Assembly (NCBI GenBank): GCA_032095175.1
Contig: DAMCZI010000012.1
Span: 56,536-120,535 of the forward strand
Direction: 5' to 3'
From: DAMCZI01 sp032095175
GTDB lineage: Bacteria > Bacillota > Clostridia > Clostridiales > Caloramatoraceae
Length of the DNA: 64,000 nt
Shown: piece after piece, positions 49,544 through 58,397 of the stretch
Position numbering within the stretch: the first letter of the stretch is position 1
Layout: each line of letters starts with the position of its first letter
The notes under the pieces: generated by a model
What the model saw: the letters and a program-made list of their open reading frames with translations, nothing else
Databases searched by the model: none
Told to the model about the DNA's origin: nothing
Program-made: the position numbers and the translations under genes

Positions 49544-50959
49544 CTAACACTCCTTAATGTGTAATTTATAAGGAATAGCTATCATAAACAGACTTCCTTC
49601 CCCCACCTTGCTTTGAACTTCTATTCTGCCATTATGGCGTTTTATTATTTCCTTTACGATGGAAAGTCCAAGACCGCTTCCACCAGTCTTTCGATTTCTT
49701 GCCTTGTCAACCCTATAGAATCTATCAAATATCTTGTATAAATCCTCCTCGGGTATTCCCGGTCCCCTATCCTTTACAAATATTTTAACCTCAGATCCAT
49801 TTTCCATCCAGACATCAACTGTGCCGCCATCATCTGAGTATTTAACGGCATTCTCAACTATATTGTAAATTGCTCTAAATATATTATCCTTATTTCCATC
49901 AATAAATTCACCCTTTGTAGAACAGTTTACAACAATATTTCTTGCGTTTGCAATAGGCATAATCTTAGTAATTACTTCGTTTACCATCTTGCCAATATCA
50001 AATCTGTCAACCTTCATACCATACCCGGCCTCAAGCCTTGTAAGTTCCAGCAATCTACCTACTATATTGGTAAGCCTGTCAACCTCATTGTCTATATCAT
50101 TAAGAAAATCATATGCAATTTCTTTGTTTTCAACACCCCCAGCTTCTAGGGATTGAACAAGTACCTTTATACTAGCAAGAGGTGATTTCAATTCATGGGA
50201 TGCATCCGCAACGAACTGTCTTCTTTCCTTATCCATATCATTTATTTTTTCATTCATGTTGTTAAATGCATAGCAAAGTCTGGCTAATTCATCATTACCA
50301 CTTGTCTCGACCCTCTGCTCAAGCTTACCCTCAGCCATTGCCTCAATTGCCCCTATGACCTTTTCCATCGGCCTCGTAATTTTACCTGATATGGCATAGC
50401 TCGCCAATATAAATGCCAACAGTGTCACAATAGATATTATTATAAGCTGTCTTTTTATTTCCCCTAGTGTTGAGTATAAATCCCCAAGTGAATTTGAAAT
50501 AAATATTACACCTACAATGCTTGTATTTACCGTGACAGGTTCCGCTACATAAAGAAAATCTTCATCCTTTATTTTGACCTTCTCAATATATTCCTGCCCA
50601 TCAAAGGCTAACCCTATACCATATGAATTATATTTTATTCTTCCAGAACTACGACTAAGATCATTATAACTTCCCTTTGATATTGAAGTAACATATGAGA
50701 ATGATTCATATGCTAAATTTTCTTTCTTTCTCTTAAACTCCTGACTTTCAAAAACTCCTGGGACAGAAGCCTCCTTAGCTAAGTCTCTTGCTTTAGCACA
50801 TATGTCTTTTTTTCGCCCGTCAATATAGTAATTTTCAAGTTTTCTAGCCGCAAGGGCATTTATAAGTATAAGGCAGAGTGCAATTAATATAAAGTATGAT
50901 GCCATTATCCTCAGTTTTAATATTCTACCTTTAAACTTACCCTTTATAATAGTAACCAA
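49544..50959 (-). CDS. Sensor histidine kinase
   Basis: 471 residues. TM1 ~16-36, extracytoplasmic region ~37-170, TM2 ~171-192, HAMP ~193-245 (TRPMEKVIGAIEAMAEGKL), DHp box SHELKSPLASI (H255), N box AIYNIVENAVKYS, G boxes DRGPGIPEEDLYKIF and GLGLSIVKEIIK. PhoR/ResE-type layout. It overlaps the response regulator by 23 nt and is followed by the GerMN lipoprotein gene, one operon. Confidence 0.93.
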   Translation of the reverse strand: MVTIIKGKFKGRILKLRIMASYFILIALCLILINALAARKLENYYIDGRKKDICAKARDLAKEASVPGVFESQEFKRKKENLAYESFSYVTSISKGSYNDLSRSSGRIKYNSYGIGLAFDGQEYIEKVKIKDEDFLYVAEPVTVNTSIVGVIFISNSLGDLYSTLGEIKRQLIIISIVTLLAFILASYAISGKITRPMEKVIGAIEAMAEGKLEQRVETSGNDELARLCYAFNNMNEKINDMDKERRQFVADASHELKSPLASIKVLVQSLEAGGVENKEIAYDFLNDIDNEVDRLTNIVGRLLELTRLEAGYGMKVDRFDIGKMVNEVITKIMPIANARNIVVNCSTKGEFIDGNKDNIFRAIYNIVENAVKYSDDGGTVDVWMENGSEVKIFVKDRGPGIPEEDLYKIFDRFYRVDKARNRKTGGSGLGLSIVKEIIKRHNGRIEVQSKVGEGSLFMIAIPYKLHIKEC

Positions 50960-51620
50960 CCCCCCACTTTGTCAGAACATATTGTGGGTTTGAAGGATCC
51001 TTTTCAATCTTTTCCCTCAGCCTTCTCACATGAACATCTACTGTTCTAGAATCTCCATAGTAATCATAACCCCATATTATCTCTAAAAGCGTCTCTCTAT
51101 TGTATACCTTTCCAGGGTTTGTTACAAGAAGAAACAATATGTCAAACTCTTTAGAAGTCAAATCAATCGGCTTTCCTGATATGTTTACCTTTCTTGATGG
51201 AACGTTTATTGTTATGTCTCTACTGTTAATTATTTCACTCTTATTACCAGTACTGTCATAGGTCCTTCTCATTAAGGCCTTAATCCTTGCCCTTAACTCA
51301 AGTATGTTAAAGGGTTTTGTAAGATAATCATCAGCACCATATTCAAAGCCTAGAACCTTATCCTCGTCCTCACCCTTTGCTGTAAGCATTATAACTGGTA
51401 TGGAGGACCTTTCCCTTATTTTTTTCAGAAGAGTAAGACCGTCTACTTTGGGAAGCATAATATCAAGGATAATAAGATTGTACACATTTTCGTCAATAAA
51501 CAATAAACCTTCTTCTCCGTCAAAGGCTGTGTCAACTTCATAGTTGTCGAGTTCGAGGTTATACCGCAACCCCTTTACAAGCTTTTCCTCATCATCTATT
51601 ATTAGAATTTTGTATCCCAT
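50937..51620 (-). CDS. OmpR/PhoB-family response regulator
   Basis: ATG 51620 (MGYKILIIDD) has GGGGGAG before it; GTG 51626 lies in that site. 227 residues. Receiver with D53 (LIILDIMLPKVDG) and K in DDYLTKPF; winged helix with LTSKEFDILFLLVTN, DSRTVDVHVRRLREKIE and LTKWGVGYYY. It forms the two-component pair with the downstream kinase, similar in style to WalR/PhoP regulators. Confidence 0.94.
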   Translation of the reverse strand: MGYKILIIDDEEKLVKGLRYNLELDNYEVDTAFDGEEGLLFIDENVYNLIILDIMLPKVDGLTLLKKIRERSSIPVIMLTAKGEDEDKVLGFEYGADDYLTKPFNILELRARIKALMRRTYDSTGNKSEIINSRDITINVPSRKVNISGKPIDLTSKEFDILFLLVTNPGKVYNRETLLEIIWGYDYYGDSRTVDVHVRRLREKIEKDPSNPQYVLTKWGVGYYYKG

Positions 51621-51697
51621 AGACACTCCCCCAAAATATATATTTTAAATAATTATAGACTTTTATTTAATAAATATAAATACCTCTAATAACTATT

Positions 51698-52183
51698 TTA
51701 GCTTTTTGAATCAATTTTTTGAAGTATTCTTAATTTTTCATCCCAAACAATTTCATAATTATGATGATTTTTAATAAGAAATGCTATATACTCATCTGTA
51801 TTCTCCAGGTATTTAAGAGCAATTTCGGGATGATTGTAGTATGCATTTATACTTTTTATAAATGTAAGTTTTTTCATTCCTTTAGGAAATATCCTGTCCA
51901 TTATAACAAGAATAGATATTGTAAATATGTTAAGGCTAGTGTTAATCTTACCAATATCGTGAAGCAGCGCAGCTTTAATAAGTAGTACATCATAGGCATC
52001 CCTTTTTAAGCATTCCTCAAGAACACCCTGTGCAACCTTGACACTGTGAACCTGTTCGAATACTGGAAGGGAAAAGAATAATGACTCTTCATAGTCATTT
52101 AAATATTCAGTTGCAAATTTTTTATCTTCGTCCTTCAATTTAGCTGTCGCAGCCCATAAAAACTGCTTTATCCTATAAAACAT
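51698..52183 (-). CDS. HD-domain phosphohydrolase-like protein
   Basis: 161 residues. H46 (FEQVHSVKVAQGVL), HD at 75-76 (AALLHDIGKIN) and a later His (YYNHPEIALKYL; FLIKNHHNYE) form a complete HD metal site as in HDIG/HD-GYP-like domains. Similar small proteins are common in clostridia; the substrate (nucleotide or cyclic dinucleotide) is unknown. It lies 77 nt upstream of the regulator gene on the same strand. Confidence 0.82.
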   Translation of the reverse strand: MFYRIKQFLWAATAKLKDEDKKFATEYLNDYEESLFFSLPVFEQVHSVKVAQGVLEECLKRDAYDVLLIKAALLHDIGKINTSLNIFTISILVIMDRIFPKGMKKLTFIKSINAYYNHPEIALKYLENTDEYIAFLIKNHHNYEIVWDEKLRILQKIDSKS

Positions 52184-52403
52184 ACACTTGCTATCCCCCG
52201 CTGGTTGTGATGCGAAATTAAGATGTAATTTACATAAGATTATATTCCAAAGTTTATTTCTTTAGCTTCATAGATGATTTGTAATTTAATTTTAATCTTT
52301 ACAATAAAGTTAATTAACATATATATGTAATCATTTTAACATATTACATCCTTTCTGTCACATAATAAAAGAGCAAAAAGTTAAAAAAGGTGGAAAAAAC
52401 CAC

Positions 52404-52619
52404 CTATTTTAGCTCTGGAAGACTATTTATATCGAATCCCTTTCCCTTTAGCTCCTGATTTTCTTCACCACTATATTGAACCTCTACATTTTCTATTTCT
52501 CCATTGCTTGCCATATATACTGCCTGTTCAATATCAACAATTGAACCTGAATCTAATTCGTAAGCTATAACATCCCCACTGCCATCTCTTATAACCTTCA
52601 CTATTTCAAGCTTTTTCAT
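52404..52619 (-). CDS. DUF3892-like small protein
   Basis: ATG 52619 (MKKLEIVKVIRDGSGDVIAY) with GGAGGTAGG before it; the longer frame to 52685 has no site and crosses a terminator. 71 residues: ELDSGSIVDIEQAVYMASNG, ENVEVQYSGEENQELKGKGF. The pattern fits DUF3892 (small beta protein of unknown function in Firmicutes). Confidence 0.75.
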   Translation of the reverse strand: MKKLEIVKVIRDGSGDVIAYELDSGSIVDIEQAVYMASNGEIENVEVQYSGEENQELKGKGFDINSLPELK

Positions 52620-52638
52620 AATCCTACCTCCTGTATTT

Positions 52639-52711
52639 AAAAAAGTCCCTGCCAAAATATATAAAAGATTTATTAAGCATCTCATATATATTTTGTAACA
52701 GGGACTTTTTT
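52639..52711 (-). terminator. Terminator after ABC operon copy 1
   Basis: AAAAAAGTCCCTG (52639-52651) pairs with CAGGGACTTTTTT (52699-52711), with a second inner stem (AAAATATATA / TATATATTTT). On the - strand it lies 26 nt after the permease stop. Confidence 0.8.
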
Positions 52712-52736
52712 ATATTCATTTGTTTTTTAAAATTAG

Positions 52737-54089
52737 TTATTCAGTCCTTATAGCCTCGATTGGACTCAGCTTCGTAGCTCTCCTTGCAGGATAAAATCCT
52801 GATATAAGCCCTACAAAGGTAGAGAAAACCAGCACAGATAAAGCAAGCCAAAGAGGTATTATTGATATTTTACTTGATTCTGTTACAGGAGCAATATTAA
52901 TCATAAGCTTACCTGCAAATGTATTAAGTAAATAAGATGCCAGTTCACTAAATCCAAGTCCCAATATTCCTCCCATAAAGCCTATTAATCCAGATTCAAA
53001 TAGAAAAAGCCTTTTTATATCCTTTAAGGATGCTCCAATAACCTTCATTACCCCTATTTCCTTTGTTCTTTCATATATGGACATAACCATTGTATTTGTT
53101 ATTCCTAGTGCCGCTACAAGAAGGGATATGGCACCTATTCCTCCTAAAACCATCTGCATTGTTGCTGCAGATTTTTGTACCTGTTTAAGCCAGTCTGTTA
53201 AGCTATAGGCTTCATAACCCATTTCCTTTATCTTTTTTTGAATTTTTTCAACATCCTTCATATCCTTTGCCTTAACCATTGCTCTTTGATAACCGCTCTG
53301 CTGCTGTCTATATGGATCATATCTCCCCTGCTGATTATTGGTATTTTTCGAATTTTCCTTTACAAGTTTTTTGAGTTCTTCTATATTTATAAAAACATTA
53401 TAATCCCATTCAGGCTTTCCTTCCTGAAGAATTCCAACACCCTTTATTTTATACATTTTCCACTGCTTTTGCTTTTGAGGCTGTGTTCCTGGAGTAACTG
53501 GCTCACCGTAGCTCATATCAAAGGTCATCTCTAATTTGTCCTTCATTACATCAACATTGGGTTTGGCAGGAGGGCCATAGTAATATCTATTTCTTGATTT
53601 CGCATTATAAAAAGTAGTTGCAACCTGACTTCCAAACACTATATTTAGCCCATCCCCTCCCTGAAGAAGGCGCCCTTCCTTTACCTTATATTCTAAAGCT
53701 TCCATTGCAGCAGGATTAACACCAGTTAGCTGTATATAAGCAGTGTACTTTCCGGAAATCATTTTAACACTTGCATCCATAATTGGAGATACAACCTCTA
53801 CCCCCTCTATCTTTTCCATTTGGGCAATTGCCTTATCATCCAATGATTTAGTTTTCACTCCTCCAGAACCACCAGGTCCCATTCCATAGGATGGAGATAC
53901 GTTTATAACATTTAAGCTTCCCATCCTGCTAATATCCGCTTTAAAGCTTTCATTCATTCCATATCCCAAGGATACCATTACAACTATTGAGGCTGTTCCT
54001 ATGACAACGCCAAGGACTGTTAGAAAGGTTCTTACTTTTCTTCTAAAAAGGTTCATGAAACCCATTCTAATCAAGTCAATTTTATTCAT
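52737..54089 (-). CDS. MacB/FtsX-type ABC permease, operon copy 1
   Basis: 450 residues. TM1 ~22-44 after FMNLFRRKVRTFLTVLGVVI, extracytoplasmic MacB periplasmic-core-like domain ~50-310, then three TM segments ~318-430 (GGIGAISLLVAALGITNTMV; KEIGVMKVIGASLKDIKRLF; IPLWLALSVLVFSTFVGL), ending YPARRATKLSPIEAIRTE. This is the four-TM MacB/LolC-type permease. It overlaps the preceding secreted-protein gene by 8 nt. Partner of the ATPase at 56136-56843. Confidence 0.92.
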   Translation of the reverse strand: MNKIDLIRMGFMNLFRRKVRTFLTVLGVVIGTASIVVMVSLGYGMNESFKADISRMGSLNVINVSPSYGMGPGGSGGVKTKSLDDKAIAQMEKIEGVEVVSPIMDASVKMISGKYTAYIQLTGVNPAAMEALEYKVKEGRLLQGGDGLNIVFGSQVATTFYNAKSRNRYYYGPPAKPNVDVMKDKLEMTFDMSYGEPVTPGTQPQKQKQWKMYKIKGVGILQEGKPEWDYNVFINIEELKKLVKENSKNTNNQQGRYDPYRQQQSGYQRAMVKAKDMKDVEKIQKKIKEMGYEAYSLTDWLKQVQKSAATMQMVLGGIGAISLLVAALGITNTMVMSIYERTKEIGVMKVIGASLKDIKRLFLFESGLIGFMGGILGLGFSELASYLLNTFAGKLMINIAPVTESSKISIIPLWLALSVLVFSTFVGLISGFYPARRATKLSPIEAIRTE

Positions 54090-56136
54090 CCAATGTCATT
54101 CCTTCCCTCTTTTTAATTACAGCCTTTCTTATGAATATCACTACTGCGATGACAACAACTCCAAGACCAATCCAGGTAAATGGGCTCTTTAATATTTTTT
54201 TAAACCCTCCCTGCTTTGGTGCCCCCGGTTCTACCCCAGGGTTTTCCCCAGGTCCTGGCTGTGGCTGAGGCATTTCAACAACATTAAACGAGAAATCCCT
54301 TTTTAGCTCTACATGCTGCCCTGCTGGATCATCATAGGAAATGACTACCGCTCCATTTAAAACTCCAGGGCCCCTAGGTGTAATAGCTCCCTCGTAATGA
54401 TCATTACCTCCTGGTTCAAAATTACCAACAAAATAGTTGGAATTTGGTGCATCAAACTCTCCTTCAAGCTTTATCATAAGGTTGCTTAATGTTACCTTTC
54501 CCATATTATAAAAATCAAAGCCTACAGGAACTGGCTGTCCCGGGTATGCCTCTGGTGGAAAGGAGACCTCAGTTGTTTCAAGTCTTGTCTTCTGCTGAAC
54601 AGGTACCCCTATCAGTTCCGTGGATTTGTACTCATTTCCATCACTATCCTCGTACTCAAAATTTGCTATCATTGTGTAGGTTTTTGCCTTCGCATCTGGT
54701 ATTGTGAAAAACTCCAATGTTTGCGAAGCCTTTCCCTTCGGCTCTATGCTGTTAATAAAGAAGGTATTGCTGCTGTTTACAGGGGTAAAAAGGTTTCCTC
54801 CTTCATTACTGGCTTCATTAACTGTAAGGTATATCTTAATATTTCTTACTCCCTTTGCCTCACTTGTGTTTATAAATGACATATTGAGTATAAAGTTTTC
54901 TCCTGCTCTAACTATTGAAGGGTTACAGCTATATTTTTCTAGTATTATTTTGGGGACAGTTTTAACATTCGTGTTTTCACTATATACAGGAATAAAAAAC
55001 TGTTGTTCATCGGTGTAATCTTTGCCCCATTGATCCTTGTAGTCAAGCTTTACAGTTATCCCATAGCTGCCATTTGTGAGTTTATCCGAAACCGCTAGTT
55101 TGAAGACTACCTTGTTCTTCTGATTTCCTTCAATTTGCGATATGTACTTTATATTTGTTCCTCCTATAACAGAAAACCCATCATCCTTTAATCCTAAAAT
55201 TGATACCTTTACATCCTTTGCCATAAGTGTACCTTCATTTAATATGTCTATATCAACTCCTGTAAATCCTCCAGGATAAATAACCATTTCAGTACACTCA
55301 AGGTTTTTAATTGTAAGGCGGGGAGCAGTATCATTATTTGTCACCTTTACATATATGGTTGTTTTATATTCATACGAATTTTTATATGCATTTTCAAAAT
55401 TAAAATTCAGCCCTATGGGATATGTCTTCTCTTGAATATTTCCTGCTATCTTAAATTGAAGATTTATTGATTCAGCCTTGTTTCCAGCTATTTTTGAAAT
55501 GCTTTGTGTAAGATTTAAACTATCTATTTCAAATGGAATATCTCCAGTCTCTCCAAAGGAGGGTGTTATTATTACATTTCTTGCTTCATATGAGCTTATA
55601 TTTTTTATATTTAGTGGTATGCTAATTGAACTTCCTGCTTTCCCTGATGATATTGGACCGTTTGAAACTAAGAGTTTAGGTGCATACTTTGATGTGTCTA
55701 TTGGTGTAGTATCTGTGTCATCTGGAATTGCATTTATTGTGATATTGGCATTGGTAACCCCTTCCTCTTGATCTTTGGTGTATCTTATGGTCACTGGAAG
55801 TCTTGTAGTTTTCCCACCAATATATTTCATTTTAAAAGTTATTTCTTTACTAATATTATCAACAGATTTCGTTTGTTCTCCATCTATAGCAATGAAAGGA
55901 GAGACTTGCTCTTCATCAATTGATAAAGTTATATTACTCACTTCAGTTGATCTTTGTACTAATTTGATTATCAAATCAAATTCATCACCTGGATATATTT
56001 CTTTACTACCTAAACTAGTTCTATAACGCCCTATGTTGACATCTCCTGATGGTGCTGCTTTTGCCACAAATGTTGAAGGAATAAACTGAAATGCAATAAG
56101 GAATAAAGCTAATACTATCCCCATCCACTTTTTCAT
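54082..56136 (-). CDS. Secreted CARDB/COG1361-like protein with C-terminal anchor, copy 1
   Basis: 684 residues. Signal peptide ~1-28 (MGIVLALFLIAFQFIPSTF, VAKAA). Then about five repeated beta-sandwich units of CARDB/COG1361 type, with recurring features (NIGRYRT..LGSKEIYPGDEF; IYPGGFTGVDIDILNEGTL; CNPSIVRAGENFILNMSF; YPGQPVPVGFDFYNMGKV). A Pro-rich linker (PQPQPGPGENPG) leads to one C-terminal TM (FTWIGLGVVVIAVVIFI) and a basic tail. It is an outward-facing partner encoded between ATPase and permease, where MacA-like adaptors sit in other systems. Function unknown. Confidence 0.85.
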   Translation of the reverse strand: MKKWMGIVLALFLIAFQFIPSTFVAKAAPSGDVNIGRYRTSLGSKEIYPGDEFDLIIKLVQRSTEVSNITLSIDEEQVSPFIAIDGEQTKSVDNISKEITFKMKYIGGKTTRLPVTIRYTKDQEEGVTNANITINAIPDDTDTTPIDTSKYAPKLLVSNGPISSGKAGSSISIPLNIKNISSYEARNVIITPSFGETGDIPFEIDSLNLTQSISKIAGNKAESINLQFKIAGNIQEKTYPIGLNFNFENAYKNSYEYKTTIYVKVTNNDTAPRLTIKNLECTEMVIYPGGFTGVDIDILNEGTLMAKDVKVSILGLKDDGFSVIGGTNIKYISQIEGNQKNKVVFKLAVSDKLTNGSYGITVKLDYKDQWGKDYTDEQQFFIPVYSENTNVKTVPKIILEKYSCNPSIVRAGENFILNMSFINTSEAKGVRNIKIYLTVNEASNEGGNLFTPVNSSNTFFINSIEPKGKASQTLEFFTIPDAKAKTYTMIANFEYEDSDGNEYKSTELIGVPVQQKTRLETTEVSFPPEAYPGQPVPVGFDFYNMGKVTLSNLMIKLEGEFDAPNSNYFVGNFEPGGNDHYEGAITPRGPGVLNGAVVISYDDPAGQHVELKRDFSFNVVEMPQPQPGPGENPGVEPGAPKQGGFKKILKSPFTWIGLGVVVIAVVIFIRKAVIKKREGMTLDE

Positions 56137-56843
56137 TATGAATCCCCCTCAATTTTATTTCTGATCTCTATTTTATCTATGTCACCATCCTTGATGTATA
56201 TTACCTTATCTGTATAGGCTGCTATCTCTACATCATGGGTTACAATAATTAGTGTCTGCTTGTTTTTCCGTGCCATTGAGGTTATTAAACCCATAACCTC
56301 TAAAGTTGTTTTAGAATCCAAATTTCCCGTCGGTTCGTCTGCAAATACTATCTCTGGTTTGGATATAAATGCCCTGGCAATACTTACTCTTTGCTGCTGG
56401 CCACCACTCATCTGGGATGGCTTGTGTTTTAATCTTTCTCCCAGCCCAACTGCCTTTAACATATCCTTAGCCCTTTTATCCCTTATTCCCTTTGGTATCC
56501 CCTTAAACATCAAGGGAAGAGTTACATTTTCAAGAGCACTTAACATTGGTAAAAGGTTGTAGGATTGAAAAACAAAGCCTACATGGTTTCTTCTAAACTT
56601 TGCAAGCTGCTTCTCACTTAGTTTTTCTATATTAATACCTTTTATTTTAACCTGCCCTCTAGTTGGTTTCTCAAGGCCTGCCAAAAGATTTAGAAGTGTG
56701 GATTTACCAGAACCTGAAGTTCCAAGAAGGCAACAGAATTCTCCTGGGCTTATTGAGAAGTTTATATCATTCAATGCAACTATCTTTTCATCTCCCATCC
56801 TATACACCTTTCTTAGTCCCTTTACCTCTATTATATTTTCCAA
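56136..56843 (-). CDS. ABC transporter ATP-binding protein, operon copy 1
   Basis: 235 residues, TTG start 9 nt after GGAGGTG. Walker A GTSGSGKST, Q-loop FVFQSYNLLPML, signature MSGGQQQRVSIARAF, Walker B IVFADEPTGNLD, H-loop IIVTHD. LolD/MacB subfamily. Its stop overlaps the next start (1 nt), so the three genes are translated together. Confidence 0.94.
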   Translation of the reverse strand: MENIIEVKGLRKVYRMGDEKIVALNDINFSISPGEFCCLLGTSGSGKSTLLNLLAGLEKPTRGQVKIKGINIEKLSEKQLAKFRRNHVGFVFQSYNLLPMLSALENVTLPLMFKGIPKGIRDKRAKDMLKAVGLGERLKHKPSQMSGGQQQRVSIARAFISKPEIVFADEPTGNLDSKTTLEVMGLITSMARKNKQTLIIVTHDVEIAAYTDKVIYIKDGDIDKIEIRNKIEGDS

Positions 56844-56977
56844 TTACTGAATCACCTCCAATCCCTTTTCCTAAAACTATTTACAATTCAGTTGTATATT
56901 AAAGTTATATTTTACAACGATTTCATATATGTTAATATTTTACATTGCCATAGCGTTTAATTGGTTACAGAATTATT

Positions 56978-57030
56978 AAGAATAGACCCTAACTACAAAT
57001 TATCTTAATCCGTAGTTAGGGTCTATTCTT
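56978..57030. terminator. Perfect 19-bp inverted repeat between the two ABC operons
   Basis: AAGAATAGACCCTAACTAC (56978-56996), 15-nt loop, GTAGTTAGGGTCTATTCTT (57012-57030). It lies 9 nt after the stop of the second operon and upstream of the first, a strong terminator-like barrier though with few T on the - strand. Confidence 0.7.
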
Positions 57031-57038
57031 AATATATG

Positions 57039-58397
57039 TTATTCAGTCTTTATAGCCTCAATTGGGCTTAACTTCATAGCTCTCCTTGCGGGATAAAATC
57101 CCGATATAAGTCCTACAAATGTGGAGAACAATAACACAAATATTGCAAGCCAAATAGGTATTATTGATATTCTGCTATTCCCTGACGGTGCAATCATATC
57201 AGTCATAAATTTGCCTGCAAAGCTATTTAGAGCAAATGATGTTAACTCACTAAATCCAAGCCCTAAAAGACCTCCCATAAAGCCTATTGTTCCTGCTTCA
57301 AATAGAAAAAGCCTTTTAATATCACCTAGTGAAGCTCCTATTACCTTCATTATTCCTATTTCTCTGGTTCTTTCATATATGGACATTACCATTGTATTTG
57401 TAATTCCAAGAGCTGCAACAAGAAGGGATATGGCTCCTATTCCTCCAAGTACCAACTGTATCGTTCTCGCTGACTTTTGCATCTGCTTAAGATAATCAGT
57501 TAAGCTATATGCCTCAAAGCCCATTTCCTTTATCTTCTTTTGAACCATCTCAACGTCATCAATGCTTCTCACCTTAACCATTGCACTCTGATATCCCTGC
57601 TGTGTCTGTCCGAATGGATTATCACTTCCGCGTAAGCTGTTGTCCTTTGGCTTTTCCTTCACAAGCTTTTTAAGCTCATCTATGCTTATAAATACATTAT
57701 AATCCCATTCAGGTTTTCCTTCTTCTAGAATGCCAACACCTATTATTTTATATAGCTTTGCTGGCTTTGATTTCTTTTTATCTTCTGGTTGAGGTCCATT
57801 ATTATTAGAAGTTCCATAGCTTGTATCTAAAGTAAGTTGTATTTTATCCTTCACAACATTAACCTTAGGCTTTGTATTATTACCATAAGAATATCTGTTG
57901 CTTGATTTCATATTATAAAAAGTCGATGCTAATTGGCTGCCAAATACTATATTTAAGCCATCTCCTTTTTGAAGAAGCCTGCCTTCCTTTACCTTGTATT
58001 CCAGAGCTTCCATTGCTTCTGGAATAATACCTGTAAGCTGTATATCCGCTGCATATTTCCCACAAACCATTTTAGCACTTACATTCATCAATGGGGAAAC
58101 CACTTCAGCACCATCAATCTTCGATATTTTTATGATTGCCTTATCATCAAGGGGGGTACTTTTACCTCCTCCAGAACCATTAGGTCCCATACCATAGGCT
58201 GGTGATACATTTATGATATTGAGGCTTCCCATACTGCTTATATCCGCCTTAAAACTTTCATTCATTCCATAACCTAGTGATACCATTACAACAATAGAAG
58301 CTGTACCTATTATGACACCAAGAACGGTTAAAAATGTCCTGACTTTTCTTCTGAAAAGGTTCATAAAACCCATTCTAATCAAGTCAATACTACTCAT
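57039..58397 (-). CDS. MacB/FtsX-type ABC permease, operon copy 2
   Basis: 452 residues and about 75% identical to the copy at 52737-54089, with the same topology: FMNLFRRKVRTFLTVLGVII, extracytoplasmic domain, GGIGAISLLVAALGITNTMV, REIGIMKVIGASLGDIKRLF, and the end FYPARRAMKLSPIEAIKTE. The main differences lie in the extracytoplasmic loop (~185-265), as expected if the two systems handle different ligands. Overlaps the previous gene by 8 nt. Confidence 0.92.
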   Translation of the reverse strand: MSSIDLIRMGFMNLFRRKVRTFLTVLGVIIGTASIVVMVSLGYGMNESFKADISSMGSLNIINVSPAYGMGPNGSGGGKSTPLDDKAIIKISKIDGAEVVSPLMNVSAKMVCGKYAADIQLTGIIPEAMEALEYKVKEGRLLQKGDGLNIVFGSQLASTFYNMKSSNRYSYGNNTKPKVNVVKDKIQLTLDTSYGTSNNNGPQPEDKKKSKPAKLYKIIGVGILEEGKPEWDYNVFISIDELKKLVKEKPKDNSLRGSDNPFGQTQQGYQSAMVKVRSIDDVEMVQKKIKEMGFEAYSLTDYLKQMQKSARTIQLVLGGIGAISLLVAALGITNTMVMSIYERTREIGIMKVIGASLGDIKRLFLFEAGTIGFMGGLLGLGFSELTSFALNSFAGKFMTDMIAPSGNSRISIIPIWLAIFVLLFSTFVGLISGFYPARRAMKLSPIEAIKTE